DNA from: Punica granatum
Lineage: Eukaryota > Streptophyta > Magnoliopsida > Myrtales > Lythraceae
NCBI RefSeq assembly: GCF_007655135.1
Contig: NC_045132.1
Span: 19,964,034 to 20,028,033, forward strand
Reading direction: 5' to 3'
Length of the DNA: 64,000 nt
Below the pieces are notes generated by a model. It was given only the letters and a program-made list of their open reading frames with translations, had not been told where the DNA came from and did not search any database. The first letter of the stretch is position 1; each line of letters begins with the position of its first letter. A program made the translations under genes and the position numbers. Positions 56,964 to 64,000 of this stretch are shown piece by piece.

Positions 56964-57282
56964 CAGTGGTGGATGCCTTGTCGCTGTGCAGCTTTACACT
57001 GTGCACTCACATGCGGGGTTACTGTTGGCTCCAGTGGGAATATACTGTAGCTACAGTGACCTTTTTTGTCGCCAAGGGTGACAGGAGGCTGCTTTATGTC
57101 GCGCACGCTCGCCGAAAGGTTTTTTGTCCGTTATGGTACCACTGTGAGTAGTGGTGGGACGCTTCCGGAGATTGCGCTGATTATGTCGGGGCATAGCCTT
57201 TTGAGCCGAAAGGTTTTTTGTCCGGTAATGATCCACGTGTCTGAAACAGTGGGCGGACGCTCTCGGTTGCTGGGGCTAGCAA

Positions 57283-57522
57283 TCAATCTGATGAGAAATC
57301 ACTGTCGCCTTGATCCCTGTGGGACTCTGATGCAGACGAAGCAGTGTTCAATTCTTTGAGCTCCAGGAGGACCTGACTGAGTCGCCCTATGTAATCCTCA
57401 TCAGTTTTTGCTGCTGAGAGGAAGGACGAAGCGCGGGCTTTGACCTGGAGAAAGCTTTGGTGGTCCACTTGTGCCTTGTCTGAGACAAGAGCATTTTTAC
57501 GGAACCAACTGAGAACAAATTA
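57283..57522 (-). pseudogene. ORF2 tail beyond an in-frame TAA
   Basis: After the TAA at 57522-57520 the same frame stays open for 79 codons, ending in QGDSDFSSD and a stop at 57283. The segment is acidic and helical at the end (EDYIGRLSQVLLELKELN). It looks like the original C-terminus of ORF2 cut off by a nonsense change. The right-hand copy has the same TAA and the same tail (63763-63524). Confidence 0.65.
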
Positions 57523-58722
57523 GGAGTCAAGATGATCTACCTTCAGCTTAACCCACCATTTGCATTTGAAGATCCTGGCCAGTGTCTGCAGGCCCGTCTG
57601 TTGATCAGGCTTGTATCCGAAAGACCAATTATGAACCCATGATAATCCAAAGATCTGGTAGAACTGGAGAAGCACGGGGAAAATGCTTTGATTCCCTTGA
57701 GGTTTGAATCGGGAAGCGAACATGATGTAGGCTTCATGGATTATGGGAGGCAGTATGTCTGGAATGGGACCCCAGATAGACCACCAGTGGGCGAACCAAA
57801 AGGGAAATATGGCTATATCCTTAGAATGGAAAAAGATCAGCCAAGTGTGTCTGAACTCATGGTTTTGGTACAAAAATGCATTGTACCATGCTTGCTGGTA
57901 ATCCCAGTAGGAATACATGGCATTATGGGGGAGATCGGACGAGAACCGGGCTTGGAATTTATGGATTTGGTATGGTTTTCCCTCATTCCATTCTCTCGGG
58001 TGGATCACTCTGAGTATTTTGGCTGTAGAGTGGGATATGGTGTTTGAGGAGCCAGGGACGAGGTGGTGTTTGAACTCAACTGAACCTGTATCACTCAAAA
58101 TTTTCTCATAATATTCCCGGGTTTTTGAAATGTCAAATGGCCGGAAATACCAATTTTCGGGAAACAATTTTGATGCAGCGAAGAAGGGGTTTTCATGGTA
58201 AAAACCTTCTTCCATAATCAAAACAGTTTGAAATAATGATTTTGGAAACCATGGTGCTGTTTTTGAAGAGCTGGTTTCCTTATCGGAAAATGTGGTGAGA
58301 CTTTTTTCTGCTCTTTTGGCGATTTGCCTAGAGCTCCCTCCCTTGCTAGTCTCCAGCTGGGGAGGAGATATTCCAGATAGCACTTGTGCTATTTCTGGTT
58401 TATCTTTTAAAACAGTAATCCATTGCTGGACTACAGCATCATTATCGAGGGGAGAGGAACTCTGTTTTGCAAGAGTCTGTTTCTCCTTATTTGGTTTAGG
58501 AATTTTACCTGGCAGAGTCTGCATGCAGCTCTGCTTATCGATCTCCTGTTGGAGAGTCTGTCGATAGGTTTTTATCTGGCTATCAACAGTGATCTGCCCA
58601 ATGGATGGTTGGCCAGGGGCCTTATGGTGCGAGGATTGCTCCTCATTTTTTATCGACTGGCTGGGAGCCAGCTGTTTTGAGGCCGCAGCCTCTTTTTTCG
58701 AGGAACGAGTCCTCATGCTCAT
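57520..58722 (-). CDS. Pararetrovirus ORF2 product, function unknown
   Basis: 400 codons. The ATG at 58722 overlaps the ORF1 stop as ATGA (58722-58719), an arrangement that fits termination-reinitiation. Residues 1-150 are Lys/Gln/Ser-rich and look disordered. Residues 150-400 are compact and aromatic-rich (EGFYHENPFFAASKLFPENW, IFPFWFAHWWSIWGPIP). I recognise no enzyme motif and see no CCHC knuckle. It might be a structural protein, but that is inference. The frame is open; it ends at a TAA that probably truncates the ancestral protein by 79 residues. Confidence 0.75.
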   Translation of the reverse strand: MSMRTRSSKKEAAASKQLAPSQSIKNEEQSSHHKAPGQPSIGQITVDSQIKTYRQTLQQEIDKQSCMQTLPGKIPKPNKEKQTLAKQSSSPLDNDAVVQQWITVLKDKPEIAQVLSGISPPQLETSKGGSSRQIAKRAEKSLTTFSDKETSSSKTAPWFPKSLFQTVLIMEEGFYHENPFFAASKLFPENWYFRPFDISKTREYYEKILSDTGSVEFKHHLVPGSSNTISHSTAKILRVIHPREWNEGKPYQIHKFQARFSSDLPHNAMYSYWDYQQAWYNAFLYQNHEFRHTWLIFFHSKDIAIFPFWFAHWWSIWGPIPDILPPIIHEAYIMFASRFKPQGNQSIFPVLLQFYQIFGLSWVHNWSFGYKPDQQTGLQTLARIFKCKWWVKLKVDHLDS

Positions 58723-59849
58723 GTTGGTACCTGCAGGAATTCTCTTGTCAGGAAGTCAGGGAGACTGTTAGTCTCTCCTTTTATGAATTCGATGTCAAAA
58801 TCAAATACACTCAAGATGGCTTGCCAACGGGCAAAAATCTGTTTTGATGCAATGTTTTGAACATCTTTTTGAAGAACCTCTTTTGCAGATTTGCAATCAA
58901 TCCGAAGTAAAAACCTTTGGTTTAGAAGATCAGATTGAAATTTAGAAATGCAAAGGACCACAGAAAGAATTTCTTTTTTTATTGTTGAGTAATTCTTCTG
59001 GGTAGGGTTCCAATGTTTTGACGTGAACTGAACAACCTGTTCATGTCCATTTTTGGATTGTTTCAAGATTCCTCCGTATCCTTCTTCAGAGGCGTCCGTT
59101 TCAACAATCTTTTTTGCGGAAGGATCTGCCAAGTGCAAGCAAGGCAGAGTTTTGATTTGAAGCTTGATTTGCTTCACAATTTTGGTTTGTTCATCCGTCC
59201 ATGGCGGAGGAGAATTCTTTAACCTGTTATGGAGGGGTTTGCAAAGCTTACTTAGGCCAGGGAAGAAATCTACAACGTAGTTTAGACTTCCTAAGAACCT
59301 TTGTAGCTGTTTTTTATCATGGATTTGATCAGGGAACCTATCAGCAAACTGGATGGACCTGTTAATGGGGATTATGGTGCCCCTGCTGATGTTGTGCCCT
59401 AGGAATCGGATTTTGGTTTGGAAGAGGCAGACTTTAGTCGGAGACACAGTCAAGCCATTTATCGAGGTGACTCTCATGAAATGCTTCAGATGTCTGAAAT
59501 GAGAATCAGGGGTTTTGGAAAATATGAGAACATCATCGATGTATACAATTATGAAATCGAAGTATTCACCGAAGATGTCATTCATGATTTTCTGAAATTC
59601 AGATGGGGCATTTTTGAGCCCAAATGGCATTACATTCCATTCGTACTGGCCAAACGGAACTGTGAATGCGGTTTTGTATTTGTCCTTTTCATAAGGTAAG
59701 TCGATGACATGTTGCTTCCTATCCCAGAAAGCGTTTGGGGTTTCTCCACAAACTGACTCCTGAATCAGCCTGTCGAGATTATCGATTGATTTTTTGTTTC
59801 CAATCTGGTTTTTGGAGCAGATTTTCAACATTATGGTGAGAGATCTCAT
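58719..59849 (-). pseudogene. Pararetrovirus reverse transcriptase-RNase H with an internal deletion
   Basis: The frame is 376 codons. The palm is visible from KYKTAFTVPFGQYEWNVMPF through FIIVYIDDVLIFSK (catalytic YIDD). RNase H follows with VETDASEEGYGG (Asp), IKKEILSVVLCISKF (Glu) and LLRIDCKSAKEVL (Asp), ending at SLPDFLTREF. Upstream, HVIDLPYEKDKYKTAF joins two parts that are normally separated by the fingers and the first catalytic Asp region. That segment, of the order of 100 residues, is therefore missing in frame. The beginning also overlaps the protease frame in another register, indicating a frameshift near 59800. It cannot be an active polymerase. Confidence 0.9.
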
Positions 59850-60738
59850 CTTTTACCCAACCTATTTGCCTCTCAGCTGCCTGTATCATGTCCAGATTTC
59901 TGGTTACAGGTTTTGTTATGAAAGGGAAAAGGGTTTTGCTTCCTAAGTACACCGTTTTTATGCCTGAATTGGTGAGTAGGAAGGGTTTAATGAGCTGAAT
60001 GAATGGGGTTCCTAGTATGACTTCGTTTTTTAAGTCTTGGACAACTAGGAAACCAGTTTTGTATGTTGAATCTTCATTTTTGACTTCTGCTTCTGCAATT
60101 TTATGAGTGATTTTCAGTTTATCGTTGCTGGCAGAACGTAAAGATTCATGGGTCAATTCGCAGTATTTTTTAGGGATTATTCCCTCCCTCACACAATTGG
60201 CGTCTGCCCCTGTATCCAACAGGGCAGTTACTTCCACATGGAAGTCGTTCACCTTGATTGTAGGTTTTAGGAGGTATTTCTGATGGGTGAATTCCTGGTT
60301 TTTACACTCAGGTTTGGGTTCAGCATCGTCCATAGTCTGAACCAGCTTTTTATCGGTTTTCAGAGTTTTAACTTCTTTATGGAGCTCATTGAGTTTTTGG
60401 CGAAGTTTTAACTCTGCTTGTATTCTTTCTTTTTCCCGGTTTTCATGCTCTTGGGCACGGGTATTCCTGATCATCATGTTGAGTAACCTAAGGTTTTTGG
60501 TTTGCTCAGGTTCTTTTGGCTCAACATATTTTGGAGGGGGTTTTGAGGAGACTACGGTTTTGTTAAAAGGTAGTTTCCATGTTATGGTTTTTTCAGTGAA
60601 TTTGAGAGCCTTTTCTTCCATGAAGAATTGGTAAAACCAATCCCAGAAAAGGATGTTTTTTCTATTTTCTTCCATCCAGAAGATCCAACTGTTTTGCATT
60701 ATGGTCTCTACGTATTTTTTTGTAAAGACATCATACAA
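59779..60738 (-). CDS. Pararetrovirus ORF1 part: coiled coil and aspartic protease
   Basis: An open stretch of 319 codons in the middle of ORF1. Its first 40 residues repeat the end of the left copy's frame. A Pro/Lys linker follows, then a charged coiled coil at about residues 90-135 (EHENREKERIQAELKLRQKL). The protease has its active site in VTALLDTGADANCV at about 175-190 and a second conserved stretch in LKNEVILGTPF. The protease would cut the polyprotein. No start is expected at 60738; the frame is the continuation of ORF1 after frameshifts near 60917. It runs out of frame at 59779, just before the reverse transcriptase. Confidence 0.82.
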   Translation of the reverse strand: MYDVFTKKYVETIMQNSWIFWMEENRKNILFWDWFYQFFMEEKALKFTEKTITWKLPFNKTVVSSKPPPKYVEPKEPEQTKNLRLLNMMIRNTRAQEHENREKERIQAELKLRQKLNELHKEVKTLKTDKKLVQTMDDAEPKPECKNQEFTHQKYLLKPTIKVNDFHVEVTALLDTGADANCVREGIIPKKYCELTHESLRSASNDKLKITHKIAEAEVKNEDSTYKTGFLVVQDLKNEVILGTPFIQLIKPFLLTNSGIKTVYLGSKTLFPFITKPVTRNLDMIQAAERQIGWVKDEISHHNVENLLQKPDWKQKINR

Positions 60739-61956
60739 CCAGTTTTTTCTTTTTTCATTTTCTTTGGAGCAGAAGTCATTCCTAAGGATGGCTGAGGCTA
60801 TTGAAAATGATTTCTCAATAACATAGATCTCAGGATTAGGATTGATTCTGGTTGCATCAGTTATCGATGAGAATGTGGGTGAAGGTGGAGCTGACTCAGT
60901 TTCATCTGTGATGGGGCAGAGTACACTGGTCTAGGGATATCGGTGGCGACACTACTTATTCCTCTAAGGTTGGCAGTCCTAGGAGGGTTTTCAGTAGCTG
61001 TTTGAAAAGTGTTTGCCGATGGGGCAACACTGAATGATCTCCTTCTAAGCTCAGGGCTTTAAAGGAAGAATTTATCGATGGGGTTGAGGTAGACTGTATG
61101 TCGACTGATCTCCTATGCGAAAGCTTATGGAAACTCTCCCATCTTGGAACTGGCTCACTCGACTAAGTTCCTCATTTTGAATTTTTCAGGGGCAACTGCA
61201 TCTTCTAAGACCCATTCTTCAGGAAGAGTTACCTCATTCCACCTAATTGGTCTAGGGACTACAGTGTTTGACCTGGCAATGTCAGTTTGGAAAAGGAGGG
61301 TTTCTCCTTTGGGGCTATGGTTGAAGGCTTTGGTTGCAAATGCTGAGACCATCGTTTTGTAATGGACTCTGTATACAAGGGCTAAAGGGATGGAGCCTAA
61401 AGCAATCTTGTAATCGTGAGTTTTGATTTGTAGGGTCAAGCCATGAGTTATGTTTTGGTCTTTGAGGGACATGGTGAAATTTGGGAAACAGTTGAAATGG
61501 ACTGGTCCGTCGCACAGACTAGTCTCTACTGTCCCAAGGATGGATTCATGGTAATTCAGAAGCCTAGCATCCCTAAGCACTAGGAGTACTGAGGTATCTA
61601 AACCTTCTCTGGTCAGGGGTTTTATGCCCACTTGGACAAGCCTTATATGGATGAAATTGTATTTATCGTTGTGTTTTTTTCAGGGACTCTTGGTTCAAGA
61701 GTTTTATGGTTTGTGAAGAGTTTTTTAGGGGAATGTCCCGCTCTTCAGTTGTTATGGTGTAATCGGTTTTTGAGAAAATTTGTTGGAATTTTGAGTTTTT
61801 ATAAATCTGTTTTGAAGCGATTCTTGGGATCTCCCAATCATCGATAGATTTATCAAAACATTCCAAATTGACCTCTTCTCTGTTGAGAACAGAATCATTA
61901 TCGAAATTATTTTCAGAAGGACATGTACTCGAAGAACTTGCTTTAAACCAATCCAT
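60739..61956 (-). pseudogene. Right-copy movement-protein region with five single-base indels
   Basis: The ATG at 61956 is equivalent to 55712. Compared with the left copy it has an extra T in the run near 61671, and single-base losses near 61187, 61116, 61056 and 60917, each breaking the frame. Otherwise the copies are almost identical, including GIKPLTREGLDTSVLLVLR. The changes occurred after the duplication, or were inherited from separate viral molecules. Confidence 0.88.
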
Positions 61957-63523
61957 ATTTTAAAAACAATAAACATTCCAGTCTATCAGACATTTATCAA
62001 GACTTTCCATACTTTTGCATATCAGTTCCCTATCCTTAAGGTATTCCATACCTATCCTAGACGAAAGCTCTACAGATCTAGTAGAACCATCAGCCTAGAA
62101 AGTAGTTCGAAGATGCTATACCGTATCAGATACTCCTACCCAGCTTCTCTCAAGATCAAGATCTAAGACTTACCTGGATGAACGGCAGATTCCTCACACA
62201 GTGTTTCCCGTCGGATCCTAGCACATCCCTAACCAGCTGCTGTACCTGGTTTTAACAATAATAGTAGGAGGACAAATTCAAAAACTCACTTACTCTCTGA
62301 GAGATCTATATAGACCCATACCCAACTGCTGTACCTCTACGAACGGTAATGCACTAGGATAACTCTACTCCAGTCGATAACCTCCATCTACTTAGACGGT
62401 GTTCATAACACTACCGGGATTATTTCCAATTTTTACCCTGAAACTGCCCTAACCGTCGGGACTTACAAACGGGTACACCTTAGGACTTCCCCCCGGGTTC
62501 CTACGAACGGTGAATGTGTAGGGTCCATTAGAGCGAGATGGATGGACATTAGAGCCTGTTGCACTACTTCTTTTGTGAGCATCAGTTCATTGTGGATGGA
62601 TCTAAAAACCTAGAGAGACGTGATCTATGCCTTCTTCCTATCGTGTTTATACAGCCTCAGTTCATTGTATAGGATATGCAAGAATACACTATTGGGAGAA
62701 CGCTACATGAGTTTCTACCAGCCATGAAGGCGGTCCTAGATGAACATGACCTACGAGATCTACATGGATCTAAGTACCCTAAACGGAATATACATCCTAT
62801 CCCCACCTATTCTTGGCTTTGATACCATTTCTACCCAGAGATCTATCCGTAGGGGACAACCATGGAATACAGGAAGAACATGGATCTGATATGCATACAC
62901 TGTCAAGATAAATATGAGATCGACATGGAAGATTTATTCAAACACTTAGCCCATGATGGGCTGAAGGGAGTACATGAGTTTGAAACAAACAAAAGAAGAA
63001 AGGATTAAAAATAAAGGAAAGAGTCTGCAAGGACTCAATCCATGCTTACACTGGAACTTACACACAGAAAGGGGGTTGGAGGATCCGGGTTATGGGAGCC
63101 GGATGTTTACATATGGGAAGAGATAAGAGAGGAAGAGAGGAAGAGTGAATTATGTGTTGCGGATGTGTGTCCCCTCGATGCTGGAGGAAGAGCACTCTTA
63201 TAGGCAGTGGTGGATGCCTTGTCGCTGTGCAGCTTTACACTGTGCACTCACATGCGGGGTTACTGTTGGCTCCAGTGGGAATATACTGTAGCTACAGTGC
63301 CTTTTTTGTCGCAAAAGGTGACAGGAGGCTGCTTTATGTCGGGCACGCTCGCCGAAAGGTTTTTTGTCCGTTATGGGACCACTGTGAGTAGTGGCGGGAC
63401 GCTTCCGGAGATTGCGCTGATTGTGCCGAGGCATAGCCTGTCGAACCGAAAGGTTTTTTGTCCGGTTATGATCCACGTGTCTGAAGCAGGTGGGCGGACG
63501 CTCTCGGTTGCTGGGGCTAGCAA
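61957..63523 (-). other. Viral leader and non-coding region, right copy
   Basis: Near-identical to 55713-57282. The poly(A) signal is at 62933-62938 and the TATA-like box at 63195-63204. Confidence 0.8.
62816..62827 (-). promoter_or_regulatory. tRNA-Met primer site of the pararetrovirus, right copy
   Basis: TGGTATCAAAGC in viral sense, 6,242 bases from the left copy's site. Confidence 0.85.
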
Positions 63524-64000
63524 TCAATCTGATGAGAAATCACTGTCGCCTTGATCCCTGTGGGACTCTGATGCAGACGAAGCAGTGTTCAATTCTTTGA
63601 GCTCCAGGAGGACCTGACTGAGTCGCCCTATGTAATCCTCATCAGTTTTTGCTGCTGAGAGGAAGGACGAAGCGCGGGCTTTGACCTGGAGAAAGCTTTG
63701 GTGGTCCACTTGTGCCTTGTCTGAGACAAGAGCATTTTTACGGAACCAACTGAGAACAAATTAGGAGTCAAGATGATCTACCTTCAGCTTAACCCACCAT
63801 TTGCATTTGAAGATCCTGGCCAGTGTCTGCAGGCCTGTCTGTTGATCAGGCTTGTATCCGAAAGACCAATTATGAACCCATGATAATCCAAAGATCTGGT
63901 AGAACTGGAGAAGCACGGGGAAAATGCTTTGATTCCCTTGAGGTTTGAATCGGGAAGCGAACATGACGTAGGCTTCATGGATTATGGGAGGCAGTATGTC
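63524..64000 (-). pseudogene. Right-copy ORF2, C-terminal part, cut by the window edge
   Basis: Matches 57283-57759 with few substitutions. It includes the shared TAA (63763-63761) followed by the same 79-codon open tail. The upstream part lies outside the window, so the right copy may extend through more of the genome. Confidence 0.8.

Larger units (their letters stand above)
55713..57282 (-). other. Viral leader and non-coding region, left copy
   Basis: About 1.57 kb between the ORF2 tail and the ORF1 ATG, nearly identical to 61957-63523. In viral sense it holds a TATA-like box, then a poly(A) signal, then the primer site, then about 860 bases of leader before ORF1. GCCGAAAGGTTTTTTGTCCG is repeated at 57111 and 57207 (plus-strand view). 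Confidence 0.8.
54373..64000 (-). mobile_element. Endogenous pararetrovirus (Caulimoviridae), head-to-tail tandem
   Basis: Two copies of one viral genome lie in the same minus-strand orientation. Equivalent points are 6,242-6,244 bp apart (primer sites 56574 and 62816; movement-protein starts 55712 and 61956). There are no LTRs, as expected for this family. The left copy stops abruptly at about 54373 inside ORF1, at host DNA. The right copy continues past the window. Order in viral sense: leader, ORF1 (movement protein, coiled coil, protease, reverse transcriptase, RNase H), ORF2. Two ORFs with an unrecognised second product resembles florendovirus organisation, but genus needs a tree. An internal deletion and frameshifts make the complete unit defective. 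Confidence 0.9.

Noticed and set aside
57283..57468. Separate 61-codon viral gene
   Set aside because: There is no ATG at its start (the codon is GTG). It is better explained as the in-frame tail of ORF2 after a TAA.
1..64000. tRNA, rRNA or other structured RNA genes
   Set aside because: I saw no cloverleaf with conserved boxes and no rRNA-like sequence. Short tRNA matches are retroelement primer sites. A covariance-model search was not possible here.

Overview
The window is repeat-dominated nuclear DNA of a flowering plant, most likely a woody dicot. It carries Mutator-like, hAT, CACTA and Helitron ends, a plant Ty1/copia element, a giant Ty3/gypsy element of the Tat lineage, and an endogenous pararetrovirus (family Caulimoviridae). 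I see no host gene that I would defend. The species cannot be fixed from the sequence alone. Almost every element is bounded by target-site duplications (TSDs) read directly from the bases, so insertion order can be reconstructed.

Layout. Bases 1-4640 are AT-rich. They hold a nested set of DNA elements: an 8-bp-TSD hAT-like element (188-2335) contains a 9-bp-TSD Mutator-like MITE (518-747) and a second hAT-like element (862-2092). Bases 4641-9193 are one Mutator-like element with a 9-bp TSD. Its transposase keeps the N-terminal domain, the SWIM zinc finger and a zinc knuckle but has lost the catalytic core. A further Mutator-like element with a GC-rich palindromic core follows (9537-10329). 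Bases 11990-14653 are an internally deleted copia element with identical-length 237-bp LTRs, a perfect 5-bp TSD and unusual TAT...ATA termini. Bases 14.7-19.4 kb hold a 376-bp MITE, a Helitron-type 3' end, one CACTA end and old AT-rich duplications.

Bases 19447-51448 are a single 32-kb insertion with TSD TCAAT. It is a minus-strand Tat-lineage element of about 18.6 kb, swollen by two later insertions. Its gene order on the minus strand is: truncated 5' LTR, ORF1 (DUF7745-like plus coiled coil), gag, protease, reverse transcriptase, RNase H, second (archaeal-like) RNase H, integrase, a 43-bp tandem array, polypurine tract, and a 4.93-kb 3' LTR. ORF1 is broken twice: by an 8,048-bp relative (39557-47604, TSD GTCAT) that has lost all coding DNA, and by a 5.35-kb solo LTR in opposite orientation (33649-39002). 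All coding frames are decayed, and integrase has lost a catalytic Asp.

Bases 54373-64000 are a head-to-tail tandem of an endogenous pararetrovirus on the minus strand, with a 6.24-kb period. One complete unit lies inside the window; the left copy is partial and the right copy runs off the end. Each unit has a leader with a tRNA-Met-type primer site, a TATA-like box and a poly(A) signal, then ORF1 (movement protein, coiled coil, protease, reverse transcriptase, RNase H), then ORF2 starting at an ATGA overlap. The reverse transcriptase carries an internal deletion that removes its first catalytic region.

The most notable structures are the datable three-layer Tat nest, the tandem pararetrovirus with an intact movement-protein frame in one copy and a frameshifted one in the other, the lineage-specific tandem arrays near the 3' LTR, and the hAT/MULE nest. 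I did not find a convincing new host-encoded system.
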